Below, one piece after another: positions 8,476 to 16,676 of a stretch of 59,548 nt of DNA (position 1 is the first letter of the stretch; each line of letters opens with the position of its first letter). The stretch covers positions 1 to 59,548 of the forward strand of contig CAJBBX010000082.1 of assembly GCA_903951425.1 (NCBI GenBank). Direction: 5' to 3'. Both the position numbers and the translations under genes were made by a program. Source of the stretch: an uncultured Chthonomonas sp. GTDB lineage: Bacteria > Armatimonadota > Chthonomonadetes > Chthonomonadales > CAJBBX01. A model generated the notes under the pieces. It did not search any database. It had not been told where the DNA came from and worked only from the letters and a program-made list of their open reading frames with translations.

Positions 8476-11142
8476 CTACGGCTTGTTGTCGCCTGGGGAC
8501 CGCCGCTGGACCCCGCCTCCTTGGATCAACGCATCCGCACGACGGCGAGCCCGCTCAGTGCGTCCGGCGGCGAGATCGGCCAAGGCGCCCTGGAATTCCT
8601 GCACCTGGTCGGGCCGCGCACTGCCCTTTTGCTGGAGCGCCGCATAGGCGCGGACGAGGGCGTTCCGGCCCTGGCGCTGTCTGTCGAGTCGGAGCATCGC
8701 CTGCCGGCAATCACTGCGCCGGAGGGCGACTCGAACATCCGCGCCGGCCCCAAGCGTCACCGATAGTCCTCTACGAAGCCGCTCCGCCGGCATCGACTGG
8801 GTCTTCGCCCCGACGGTCAAATGGTATCTCGCGTCGCTGAGATGGGAGAGACGAAGGGTGCAGGTGCGCTTGGACGACGTCGGGTTATACACGAGGAGGT
8901 TGCGCTGTATGCCCTGCAGCGAAGGCTCGAAGTCGTCCATGGCGTCGAGGTTCAGCACCATGACCTGCCGGTCGCTGGTGTCTGCAAGCGCCTCGAACAT
9001 CCAGTTGTTCCAGAGCCCGAGGCTCGCCATATAGGCGGCGGTCGGTCCGCGGTGGCCGCCCTCCCCTTCGAGCGAGTAGAACGGCTCGATCGGGAAATAC
9101 ATGCCAGGGCCTGACCGGGAGGTCCCGTCATGAGCGCGGACCGGATCGGTCCAGAACGCGGGGTAGAAGTAGAAGGAGTTCGTCCGGTTCAGGTTAGCCA
9201 GCTTCAGCAGCAGCTTCCTCAGCTGATTGCCGGGGTCGTGCTTCAGCACCCAGACAAGCGCGAGGTGCGCTTCCACGGTCTCCCACGGCGTCAGTACGTG
9301 CGCCCCGCAGTGCGGGAAGAAGAGCCCGGCGCTGTGAAGCTCGCGGCTCACGACGTCCGTCTCGTCGTCGTACCAGGGCGTCAGCCTCAGAAGCGTGTTC
9401 ACGAAGTCGCGCGAATAGCGGAGGTACTTACCGTCGCCCGTGGCCTTGTAGATCCTGTGTGCCGCGACTGTGCCGTATGCCTGGCCAAATAGCTCGGTGA
9501 TCGGGAACTCGCCCGGTTCGGCATACACGCGATCGTAGACCTCGTTGGTCACACGATAGTGCATGCGTTCCATGAGGACGTCCACGGATCGCCGCGCCTC
9601 ACTCAGGTAGCCCGCGTCGCCGGTCGTGTCGAACGCCGCCATCATGAGATAGGCGTAGGTGCCGATCTGCCAGGGCTCTCGCACGGCTCCCAACTGCGGC
9701 AGGTCGTTCTGTTTCAGTGGCTGCTTCCGATAGGGGTCAAACCACTGCGGCAACACGTAGTCGACGTTGTTCGCCAGCTCGCGGAGCCCCGCGGCGGACA
9801 TCAGGAACCGGCCCGCGACCGCGGGGTTGAAGCCGGCTGGGCCGGCGGCGCTGGATGCCCGCAGGACCTCCTGATGGAAGGTGAGGTTCTGCCAGCTCAT
9901 CTCCAGGTCACCCACGTGCTCCGGTTGGCGCGTGCCGTGGCGGATCAGGCCGGCCCTCGGATCGTAGAAGCGGGGCAGCGCGTCCTTCTTCTGCATCGCG
10001 AGCTTCAGGGCAGTGCGGTCGCCCCTGAGCCGAGCGAGAAGCAGCCAGGGCGACAGATGGTTGTTGACCGTGGAGAAGTCCCATCCGGCGGCAACCTGCT
10101 CGGGACCGGGCTGTGCGGCCCCCGGATGCACAACCATCGTCTCCTGCGAACGGACTAGCTCGACGGGCCGGTCTCGCCAGGGCGCAGTGATCTCGGCGAG
10201 TGTGCCGGGCTTCATGAGATCCGCCAGGGTCTGCGTCGCCACGTAATCCCAGCTCGACGGACGCCCGGTGGTCTGGTCTGTGGGCCAGGGCGCGGACGCA
10301 GGATGGAGCGGCGCGAACAGCCGCATCATCGTGTCCAGCGCCGCAAGCGACGTGGGCCTGCGGTTGCGGATGCCCTGGTAGAGGGCGAACTTAATCACCA
10401 TGTCGCCAGCCGGTATGGTACGCCCTGTCAGCCCCTTGAAGTGCATCCCGAGGCCGATGCGGTCGCCGTCGCGACGGGTCATGATCCGGACGTCATGGAA
10501 ACGGGCGACGCCATCGCGACGCATCCAGCGCATGGCGGTCATGTCGAAGAACACGGCGGCCTCGAACCGATCGTCCCAGAGGTACGCCGCCGGAAAGCCA
10601 TATCCGTGTGGGATGCCCGCGGCCCCGTAGATGCTGTCGGGCCCCTGATCCACCCGCACGGTTGGTTCGGCGCGCCGGGCCCACAGGGCCACCGTGGGTT
10701 GCGGCAAGTCGAGCGTAAGCGGCTCAGGCAGCCGGCATGTAATGCTGAAGTGGAAGAGCGGGCTGTCGGTCGATGCCGACACGCGGATCGACCAGTCGTA
10801 TGCCGGCGCGGCGTGGCGTCCGACGAACTCGACGGATATGCGAGAGCGCGTCTTTGCGAGAACCTTGAACGCGGCGGGCCGACCGCCAAAGAGTGAACCC
10901 GTCAGAAGCGGCTGTGCGGCATCGAACCCTTCGCGCCAGGCGCCCCGGTCCCTCACGTAGGTCATCAGGGAATAGCTCTGGCTGCCCTCAACGAACACGA
11001 GCTTCTGGCTGCCGACCTCCATGCTGACGCGGCCCGCGGCAACCGTGAGCGCGGGACCGGCGCGCAGTTCCGCCGCATGAACCCCAGGCTGTGCGATGCC
11101 GGCCAGCAGAGCGCCTGCCAATACAAGGCGCCCAGTGGTCAT
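8476..11142 (-). CDS. Large secreted protein of unknown function, probably alpha-toroid carbohydrate-active
   Basis: An 888-residue protein whose first 23 residues form a signal peptide ending 'GVHAAE'. GGAGGAG upstream of the ATG supports the start. Residues about 25-270 look like a beta-sandwich rich in Trp/Tyr/Arg. Residues about 290-690 look like an (alpha/alpha) toroid of the kind found in glycan-processing enzymes ('WQIGTYAYLMMAAFDTTGD', 'FGQAYGTVAAHRIYKATGD', 'HCGAHVLTPWETVEAHLA'). The C-terminal 200 residues include a small beta domain and an Arg/Gln-rich helical tail. No named GH or PL family can be assigned from motifs. Its place next to other secreted hydrolases makes extracellular polysaccharide or glycoprotein breakdown plausible, but this is inference. 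Confidence 0.75.
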   Translation of the reverse strand: MTTGRLVLAGALLAGIAQPGVHAAELRAGPALTVAAGRVSMEVGSQKLVFVEGSQSYSLMTYVRDRGAWREGFDAAQPLLTGSLFGGRPAAFKVLAKTRSRISVEFVGRHAAPAYDWSIRVSASTDSPLFHFSITCRLPEPLTLDLPQPTVALWARRAEPTVRVDQGPDSIYGAAGIPHGYGFPAAYLWDDRFEAAVFFDMTAMRWMRRDGVARFHDVRIMTRRDGDRIGLGMHFKGLTGRTIPAGDMVIKFALYQGIRNRRPTSLAALDTMMRLFAPLHPASAPWPTDQTTGRPSSWDYVATQTLADLMKPGTLAEITAPWRDRPVELVRSQETMVVHPGAAQPGPEQVAAGWDFSTVNNHLSPWLLLARLRGDRTALKLAMQKKDALPRFYDPRAGLIRHGTRQPEHVGDLEMSWQNLTFHQEVLRASSAAGPAGFNPAVAGRFLMSAAGLRELANNVDYVLPQWFDPYRKQPLKQNDLPQLGAVREPWQIGTYAYLMMAAFDTTGDAGYLSEARRSVDVLMERMHYRVTNEVYDRVYAEPGEFPITELFGQAYGTVAAHRIYKATGDGKYLRYSRDFVNTLLRLTPWYDDETDVVSRELHSAGLFFPHCGAHVLTPWETVEAHLALVWVLKHDPGNQLRKLLLKLANLNRTNSFYFYPAFWTDPVRAHDGTSRSGPGMYFPIEPFYSLEGEGGHRGPTAAYMASLGLWNNWMFEALADTSDRQVMVLNLDAMDDFEPSLQGIQRNLLVYNPTSSKRTCTLRLSHLSDARYHLTVGAKTQSMPAERLRRGLSVTLGAGADVRVALRRSDCRQAMLRLDRQRQGRNALVRAYAALQQKGSARPDQVQEFQGALADLAAGRTERARRRADALIQGGGVQRRSPGDNKP

Positions 11143-11495
11143 GTCGGTCTCCTCCGCTCACGCGCCAGCATCACCCGCGCGATCAGGCGGGCCCACTTAC
11201 CCCGGGCAAGCCTCGGGCGCACCTTTGGATCGTAGCGATGGACGGTCCGGGTGGCTCGAACGGCGCGGTGCCGCCCCCACCCCCCGCACCATCGAGTGTA
11301 CCCATCGGGGCAGAGACGACCGGCCGGACCGCCATCTCGAGGCGCCACCGAGAGGCACGTCCGGTCGTGCCGGATCCCGGTTCCCGTTGCCGTCCGCCCG
11401 AGGGCATCGGCAGGGCGTCCGCGCTGTCACCGACACTGAGTGGCTCGGCTCCTGCACGGGCGATGAGAACGGATCGGGCGGGCACAAACAGCAAT
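11143..11495. other. 353-base gap without a recognisable gene
   Basis: Sits between the start of the secreted-protein gene and the tRNA terminator. The short open frames are Arg/Pro-rich and show no family likeness. The GGAGGAG ribosome-binding site of the downstream minus-strand gene lies at its left edge. A promoter for that gene is expected here, but no convincing hexamer pair was found. Confidence 0.5.
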
Positions 11496-11527
11496 AAGCC
11501 GCTCGGCCAATGATGACCGAGCGGCTT
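11496..11527 (-). terminator. Intrinsic terminator of the initiator tRNA gene
   Basis: A perfect 11-bp inverted repeat (11496-11506 with 11517-11527; arm AAGCCGCTCGG) encloses a ten-base loop. Read on the minus strand it follows the tRNA 3' end by only four bases and is itself followed by the T-rich run TTATTGCTGTTTG. The position, stem and T-rich tail fit a rho-independent terminator. Confidence 0.8.
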
Positions 11528-11531
11528 CATA

Positions 11532-11608
<77 letters not shown>

Positions 11609-11611
11609 GCG

Positions 11612-11625
11612 ATGTCACTAGTATA
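11612..11625 (-). promoter_or_regulatory. Extended -10 promoter of tRNA-fMet
   Basis: On the minus strand, TATACT (plus-strand 11620-11625) is preceded by TGT, giving an extended -10 TGnTATACT about 12 bases before the tRNA 5' end. The -35 region is weak (GCGCAA-like), which an extended -10 can compensate for. Confidence 0.6.
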
Positions 11626-12015
11626 ACACAGAACCGGCGAAGTTGCGCTGTCGGGCGGGCGAATCGCCAGACGGCGAACCAGACGAAGTGGAGGCTAGAC
11701 GCTGGCGTACGAGCGCAGGTGGACGTATGATCCGGATGTCCTGATGGCCTCAGAGCCACAGCGGGCGCGTGTCACCGGCCACGACGACCGGTACATGGCA
11801 GCTCTACCATGCGGCCGCCGGGGGTATGGATGGGGACCTGGAGCCTGTCCGCGTACGCCGACTTAACATCCCATTCATCTGGCGTTCACATTCCGTTCAC
11901 ACTGGTGCACCACACTACCTTCACCGTGGGCATGGTACCGCTGTGTCAGCCTGGCCCCATCGTGTGTTCGGGTTCCTGCCGATCGACGGACAAGGAGCCC
12001 GGGAGGATATCGACT
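11626..12015. other. 390-base region upstream of the prepilin-like gene
   Basis: No gene was recognised. It contains the closely spaced repeats GTTCACATTCC and GTTCACACTG (about 11883-11905) and, at its end, the GGGAGGAT Shine-Dalgarno of the next gene (12000-12007). An open frame extends back from the prepilin gene to 11809, but that extension has no family resemblance and a class III signal sequence should lie close to the N-terminus. Confidence 0.45.
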
Positions 12016-12810
12016 GTGCACCGTCGCAGACAGAAACGTGCATTCACGCTCATCGAACTACTGGTCGTCATCGCGATCATAGCGATTTTGGCCGCCATTC
12101 TGTTCCCGGTCTTCGCACAAGCACGCGCGAAGGCCCGGCAGGCCAGTTGCCTATCTAATATGAACCAGATGGGCAAGGCCACCATGATGTACAGCCAGGA
12201 CTATGACGAGATGCTGTTCCCGTACCGGACCCGCGACGTCAACCCGTTCGCCGCGCAGCAGATCGCACTGGGGCACACTCAGGCCGCCACTCGCACATTC
12301 TATAACCAGCTTCTGAATTCTTATGTCAAGAACTGGGATATCTGGCGTTGCCCATCCAAGCCGAACGCATGGGTCAACGTGGCCACCGCTTGCAAGGACA
12401 CCGAGCTTCGGTACTGCAGCTACGGCGGCCAGAACTCCTACTCGGCCAACTACTACTGCTTCCCGGCAGACCTGGGTCTGGCCCTAGCCGCCCTGTCGGG
12501 CCCTGCCGGCACTGTGATCCTGATGGACGGTAGCTACTACGGAGCCCTGCCGATGAACCCGCCGGCCCTGGGTACCTTCACACCATCCGGCTCCTACTTG
12601 AGCTACTGGAAGAACATCGGCAACTCGTACTTGTTCCGCTGGGGCTCTCCGGCCGGTCCCGCGGCGGAGCCCAGCAACGCCGAGGCAGTCGAGCTTGGCA
12701 AGGCACGGCACAGCGGCATGATCAACGTGCAGTTCGCCGACGGGCACACCAAGGCAGTCGGGTATGACCGGCTGACTACCGACGTTACCCTCTGGAACCC
12801 CTACCTATAG
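12016..12810 (+). CDS. Prepilin-type N-terminal cleavage/methylation protein, DUF1559 / H-X9-DG type
   Basis: A type II secretion/type IV pilin-like pseudopilin of 264 residues. GTG 12016 with GGAGG ten bases upstream places the class III signal sequence at residues 9-35: a short basic leader, '[20 protein letters not shown]', then '[15 protein letters not shown]'. Glu at +5 after the cleavage site is present; residue -1 is Ala rather than the more usual Gly. The C-terminal domain is rich in Tyr/Ser/Gly and ends with the H-X9-DG motif ([18 protein letters not shown]). Such proteins occur in large paralogous families in Armatimonadota and Planctomycetes and are thought to sit at the cell surface after processing by a prepilin peptidase. 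This one is monocistronic, followed by a hairpin. Confidence 0.93.
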   Translation: MHRRRQKRAFTLIELLVVIAIIAILAAILFPVFAQARAKARQASCLSNMNQMGKATMMYSQDYDEMLFPYRTRDVNPFAAQQIALGHTQAATRTFYNQLLNSYVKNWDIWRCPSKPNAWVNVATACKDTELRYCSYGGQNSYSANYYCFPADLGLALAALSGPAGTVILMDGSYYGALPMNPPALGTFTPSGSYLSYWKNIGNSYLFRWGSPAGPAAEPSNAEAVELGKARHSGMINVQFADGHTKAVGYDRLTTDVTLWNPYL

Positions 12811-12853
12811 ACCAAGACTCCCGCCGGGTTGTGCTGACCGGTTGCTGAGAGCG

Positions 12854-12889
12854 CGAGCCCCCGCCAGGCCGACGGGCCGCGGGGGCTCG
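12854..12889 (+). terminator. Strong hairpin after the prepilin-like gene
   Basis: A perfect 11-bp inverted repeat (CGAGCCCCCGC at 12854-12864 and its complement at 12879-12889) with a 14-base loop, 44 bases past the stop codon. No T-tract follows, so it is terminator-like or an mRNA 3'-end stabiliser rather than a textbook intrinsic terminator. Confidence 0.6.
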
Positions 12890-13135
12890 ACGCTTGACCA
12901 ATGCCCAGCGGCTGTGCGGCGTTGACAGCCTCTCCCACGATCTCGGAACCAGATACACAGACACGATCCACGACTGCCGGATCGCCGGTGTTTCCCCTGG
13001 AACGCCATCCGGGAACACGTTGCAGCCGAGCGCATGGCGGGGGCGTCGCGCACGGTTCGCCGGAACGGCCGCGCATGAAGAGCTCTCTGGTGCCGCCGCG
13101 CAGACAACCACAGTGGGAGCGGCCATAATGGCCCA
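12890..13135. other. Rest of the 325-base gap before the FMN-binding protein gene
   Basis: No gene was recognised. Open frames on both strands are Arg/Ala/Ser-rich without family likeness. A GGGAG at 13114-13118 lies too far from ATG 13136 to be a clear ribosome-binding site, so the start of the next gene is somewhat uncertain. Confidence 0.45.
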
Positions 13136-13600
13136 ATGAGGTCACAAGACGACATGCAGGCGCGAGAAGCCGTTGCTGACCTTCTGTGCCGCGTCTCCAC
13201 CATGGCGCTTGCCACCGTGGGGCCGGATGGCGAGCCCCAGGTGGCCGCCGTCTTCTTCGCGGCGGACGTGGCCATGAACCTATACTGGGTCTCCATGCCG
13301 GGCACGCGGCACGGCGCCGCTGCAGTTGCCACCGGTCGAGCATCGGCCGCCATCTACCCTGCCGTGTGGGGATGGGCCGAGATCCGGGGGCTGCAGGTGA
13401 CGGGCCGGGCCGAGGTGGTAACCGATGGCTCCGAGCGCGCCGAGGCGTTGGCGCTCTACCGGGGCCGCTTCGCCCTGCCTGCCGCGCTCTCTGCCCTGCT
13501 GGCGACCGCCGCGCTCTACGTCCTGCGGCCGGAGACGCTGCGATGGCTGGACAACTCGCGCGGTTTCGGCCACAAGGTGATGCTGGAACCCGCGCCATGA
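13136..13600 (+). CDS. Pyridoxamine 5'-phosphate oxidase-family FMN-binding protein
   Basis: A 154-residue split-barrel flavoprotein of the PNPOx-like group. 'STMALATVGPDGEPQVAAVFF' (in two parts), 'LYWVSMPGTRHGAAAVATG' and 'EIRGLQVTGRAEVV' follow the strand order of the family. These small dimers bind FMN or F420 or heme and have varied roles; true PNPOx proteins are longer and carry a C-terminal extension that is absent here, so vitamin B6 synthesis is unlikely. Its TGA overlaps the next ATG (ATGA at 13597-13600), which argues for translational coupling with the radical SAM protein. ATG 13154 is an alternative start. Confidence 0.82.
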   Translation: MRSQDDMQAREAVADLLCRVSTMALATVGPDGEPQVAAVFFAADVAMNLYWVSMPGTRHGAAAVATGRASAAIYPAVWGWAEIRGLQVTGRAEVVTDGSERAEALALYRGRFALPAALSALLATAALYVLRPETLRWLDNSRGFGHKVMLEPAP

Positions 13601-14691
13601 GCCCGGCGCGCCGCGCGTGGGAGGGGCAGTCCGACCTGCCCGCGCTACTCCGCCGATGCCACGACCCGGCGCTCTTCGCTGATGTGCCGCCGGACGAGGC
13701 GTTGCGCCGCATGGCCTACCTCTACGCTCCGCCCGCCGAGGGTGAACGGCCGCTCTCGCTCCGATCCCGGGCGCTGGCGCTCTACGACCCCTTCGCCCAG
13801 CGCGGCCGCTTCCCGGCGGGGTTCCGCCTCTGCGCGAACGTCTACACGGCCTGCGCCCACGCCTGCGCCTACTGCTACATCAGCGGCTACGTGCCGGATC
13901 CGGCCCGCCCGCGCGAGAAGCCAGGCTTCCTCCGGAGCTTGGAGCGCGACCTAGCGGACCTCCGCGCCCTGGGCCTGCCGCCCGTGCCGCTCCACGTGAG
14001 CAACTCCACGGACGGCCTGCAGGAGGCCATGGAGCGTCCCCTGGGCCAGGCGCTGGCGCTCCTGCGGCGCATCGCGGAGGAGCGGGACCTCTTCAGCAGC
14101 GTGCCGATCCTGACGAAGAACCCGGCGCGGCTGACGATGCCCGAGTACCTTGAGCCGCTGAAGGCGCTGCCGCAGGCCGTGGTGGAGGTCTCGCTCACCT
14201 TCTGGAACGACGCGCTCCGACGCCATGTGGAACCCGGCGCCCCCTCGGTGGCATCGCGCGTCGAGGCGGTGCGGCGACTCCGAGCCGAGGGCGTCCGGGT
14301 GACGCTGCGCGTGGATCCGCTCTTCCCGCGTGACCCGCTGCCGGCCGCCTTCTTCGGCAGTCCCACGGTGGCCGACTATGGCGCGCAGGCGGCGCACACA
14401 TGGTCGGACCTTGAGCATTTGGTCAGCCTGGCCGCCGACACGGGCTGCGAGCGCGTGGTGATATCGGCCATGAAGGTGATGTGCGGCCGCTACCACGACC
14501 GGCGCTTCCGGGCCGAGTGGGAGCTGCTCTATGCAGCCGCGCAGGGAGGCCGCGCCAGGGCGCGAGGCTTCGCGTTCAGGCTCCCGGAGGCGTACATCCG
14601 CGAACACCTCTTCGCGCCGGTCGTGGAGTTGGGCCGTGAGCGAGGCATCGAGGTGGTCCACTGCACGCGGAACCTCTTCACCACGCAGTAG
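13597..14691 (+). CDS. Radical SAM protein of the spore-photoproduct-lyase-like (SPL) family
   Basis: A 364-residue radical SAM protein. The cluster motif is Cys-x3-Cys-x2-Cys in 'CAHACAYCYISGY', with the aromatic residue after the last Cys typical of SPL-family proteins. Further family features are 'LHVSNSTDGLQEAMERPLG', 'SVPILTKNPARL', 'EVSLTFWNDALRRHVEPGAPS' and 'VISAMKVMCGRYHDRRF'. Genuine spore photoproduct lyase repairs a UV lesion in spores. Homologues in non-sporulating bacteria, such as this host is likely to be, are mostly uncharacterised. The start overlaps the stop of the FMN protein by four bases, so the longer open frame back to 13186 is not used. It converges on and overlaps the toxin relic by 14 bases. 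Confidence 0.85.
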   Translation: MSPARRAWEGQSDLPALLRRCHDPALFADVPPDEALRRMAYLYAPPAEGERPLSLRSRALALYDPFAQRGRFPAGFRLCANVYTACAHACAYCYISGYVPDPARPREKPGFLRSLERDLADLRALGLPPVPLHVSNSTDGLQEAMERPLGQALALLRRIAEERDLFSSVPILTKNPARLTMPEYLEPLKALPQAVVEVSLTFWNDALRRHVEPGAPSVASRVEAVRRLRAEGVRVTLRVDPLFPRDPLPAAFFGSPTVADYGAQAAHTWSDLEHLVSLAADTGCERVVISAMKVMCGRYHDRRFRAEWELLYAAAQGGRARARGFAFRLPEAYIREHLFAPVVELGRERGIEVVHCTRNLFTTQ

Positions 14692-14981
14692 ACGGGTCCG
14701 TGGGTGAGGGCCGCCCATCCTCGTCGAGTAACCGGCGGATGGTTGCCACGGGCAGGATCAGGTGGCTGGGATCGTCAAGTAGCGGCTCGAAGCCAGACCC
14801 GAGGTTTTGGGTACCAGCAACGGGCCGCGTCGTCGATCGCGCGGACCGCCAGTGTGTAGATACCGATCTCGCGGCCGGCATTCTGGCGCGCTTGGCGCTG
14901 GATGAACGCATTCCGGGCGGGCTTGCCACAGTCAAAGGCATTTCGATCGTGGCGGGGCTGCAGAAGCTCGACGATGGCCAC
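14678..14981 (-). pseudogene. GNAT toxin (TacT/AtaT-like) relic with internal deletion and frameshift
   Basis: Starts at GTG 14981, four bases after the antitoxin stop. The N-terminal signature 'HDRNAFDCGKPARNAFI' and 'QRQARQNAGR' is that of DUF1778-linked GNAT toxins. It runs straight into 'EIGIYTLAVRAIDDAARCWY', which matches the C-terminal alpha-beta segment, so roughly the central half (including the acetyl-CoA-binding loop) is missing. The true C-terminus 'GFEPLLDDPSHLILPVATI' lies in another frame, reached by one frameshift near 14815. Intact toxins of this family acetylate aminoacyl-tRNA and are about 160-180 residues long. This remnant of about 100 codons cannot be an active enzyme. 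Confidence 0.8.
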
Positions 14982-14985
14982 GAGA

Positions 14986-15300
14986 CTACCAGCCGCAGTC
15001 GGGCTCGCAGGCGGCCTGGCGATCGTACTCGTGCATCGCTTCGGCAAGCGCCGGCGTGGGCGACGAGGCCGCGCCGATCACCTCCAGGAAGCGTCGGAAG
15101 TCACGCTCGGAGACCTGCAGAGCCGCCATCCGCGCCAGCACCGCATCGGCCCTCTCGGCCAGCGCGGCCTCAGTGAACGCCGTAATCGACTGCCCCAGAA
15201 GCGCAGCGGCTTCCTCCGCCCTGCTCTTTGCCCGGGCGTTCAGGCGGCAACTCAGACGCACGGATTCCGTCGGACTGGCCGGCGTGATGGTCGCAGGCAT
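14986..15300 (-). CDS. DUF1778 (TacA/AtaR-like) antitoxin, apparently intact
   Basis: A 104-residue ribbon-helix-helix antitoxin. 'ESVRLSCRLNARAKSRAEEA' is the DNA-binding RHH segment, 'AALLGQSITAFTEAALAERAD' the dimerisation helices, and 'VSERDFRRFLEVI' with 'PTPALAEAM' the toxin-neutralising tail. Such proteins bind the operon promoter and block the partner GNAT toxin. ATG 15300 gives a typical family N-terminus; ATG 15330 in the same frame is an alternative. The neighbouring toxin is decayed, so this is now an orphan antitoxin that may persist as a regulator or as protection against homologous toxins. Confidence 0.85.
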   Translation of the reverse strand: MPATITPASPTESVRLSCRLNARAKSRAEEAAALLGQSITAFTEAALAERADAVLARMAALQVSERDFRRFLEVIGAASSPTPALAEAMHEYDRQAACEPDCGW

Positions 15301-15361
15301 ATGGGCCCTCGGGCGGTGACGATGTGGCATCGTGACACATGCTGAACCCAGGAGCGAATGC

Positions 15362-16588
15362 TCAGTCCGGCGTATCCTCGGCCGATGACCGCTTCATGGG
15401 CGGGAGCCGGAACCTGAGCGGGCCGAAGGGCATCACGTCGCCATCCGCCACCTCGACCTGGCCCTCCACTGTGAGCGTGTCCCCCGCCACGGGCAGCGAC
15501 CATATGGCCGGATCGCTGTCGGGCGCGGCCTGCTTGGGCTCGGGGTCGGGCTGGCTGTCGCCGTCCACGCTGTAGCGGAGCGTGATGGTGCGCCGCCCCC
15601 GCCTGTCGGTGCGCGGCTGCACGTGGACCTCAATCATCACCGGCTCGCCGGCGCCATCAGACTGCGTGGCCGCCTTGCCCCGGACGAGCGGCGCCCCGTC
15701 CGGGCCGAACGCCTTGATGGTCGGCGACAGGATCGGCGGGTCCAGGTCAGGAACGGCGCGTGCGTCGCCGCTGCCTCCGGGTTTCCTCGCAGTCCGGCCG
15801 GCGGAGCCCCTGGACTGCTTGCCGGCAGTCCTGGCAGGAGGCGCGACCGGTGCGGATGGCTGACGCCATGCCAACCACTGCTCGCGTCCCCACCGGTACC
15901 CATCCGGCCCGTAGTAGACCGCGGCCGCCCCGATTGCGATGACGACCAGCCAGACTGCCGCCGCCCGGGCAGCCAGGGCCACGCGATGCCTTGTCGGCGA
16001 CTGGACCACGACGTAGGCGCCCTGGTCGAGGCGCTGGCGAACGACCGCCTGAGGCGGATCCTCGTTGCCGAAATCCTCGCCGTATAGATTGTACAAGTGC
16101 ATCCGCACGCCGTGCTTGGCCCGCACCTTACCCAGGTCGTGCGGTTGCGGGAACTCGTCACGGTGCTGGGCGAGCCACTCGGCCACGGCCACAGTGACGA
16201 GGATGTGCCCGTGGTCGCCGGGCTCCATGGCGCGGTAGGCAAAGTTGATACCGTCCCCCGCCACGTCGGTGAGGCCGTTCATGTCCTGCTCGGGCAGGAT
16301 TTCGCCGCAGTGGATGCCCATGCGGAGGCGCAGGTCCGGCGCCCCGGCCAGCGCCTTGCCGATCTCAATGGCGCACCGGACGGCATCGCCGCCGACACCC
16401 AGGAAGACCAGCGCCATGCCGTCGCCGCGGGGGAGCTTGATGAGTTGGCCGGCCGCGTCGGCTGACTGGTACGACGGGCAGGTTCGGACGAGAGCCTGCA
16501 GGCGGCGGACGCGCTTGGACTGGGTGTCGGTGGGAAGCAGTGTGTAGCCGACGATATCCATGAAGAGCACGAAAGCCTGCTCGCTCAT
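15362..16588 (-). CDS. Membrane-anchored class III adenylate/guanylate cyclase-domain protein
   Basis: 408 residues. The cyclase homology domain (about 3-175) starts at ATG 16588, right at 'EQAFVLFMDIVGYT'. The two metal-binding Asp residues appear in 'FMDIVGYT' and 'PRGDGMALVF', and the Asn/Arg transition-state pair in 'GDGINFAYRAMEPG', so catalysis is possible. A single membrane helix follows at about 205-225 ('AAAVWLVVIAIGAAAVYY'), then a Pro/Arg-rich linker and a roughly 130-residue C-terminal beta-rich domain without a known match. With one membrane helix and a short N-terminal side, the cyclase would be cytosolic and the C-terminal domain extracytoplasmic, perhaps a sensor. A leuB-end hairpin separates it from leuB, so it is probably transcribed on its own. 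Confidence 0.85.
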   Translation of the reverse strand: MSEQAFVLFMDIVGYTLLPTDTQSKRVRRLQALVRTCPSYQSADAAGQLIKLPRGDGMALVFLGVGGDAVRCAIEIGKALAGAPDLRLRMGIHCGEILPEQDMNGLTDVAGDGINFAYRAMEPGDHGHILVTVAVAEWLAQHRDEFPQPHDLGKVRAKHGVRMHLYNLYGEDFGNEDPPQAVVRQRLDQGAYVVVQSPTRHRVALAARAAAVWLVVIAIGAAAVYYGPDGYRWGREQWLAWRQPSAPVAPPARTAGKQSRGSAGRTARKPGGSGDARAVPDLDPPILSPTIKAFGPDGAPLVRGKAATQSDGAGEPVMIEVHVQPRTDRRGRRTITLRYSVDGDSQPDPEPKQAAPDSDPAIWSLPVAGDTLTVEGQVEVADGDVMPFGPLRFRLPPMKRSSAEDTPD

Positions 16589-16635
16589 TTGGCTCCCATC
16601 CGTTAGATAAGGCGGCGGCGGCCGGCCCGGGCGCA

Positions 16636-16671
16636 GGGCGGCGGGAGGGCCAACCAGCACCCTCCCCGCCC
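16636..16671 (-). terminator. Hairpin between leuB and the cyclase gene
   Basis: GGGCGGCGGGAGGG (16636-16649) pairs with CCCTCCCCGCCC (16660-16671) with a two-base bulge and a ten-base loop, starting six bases after the leuB stop on the minus strand. There is no clear T-tract. A probable terminator of leuB. Confidence 0.55.
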
Positions 16672-16676
16672 GGCGC

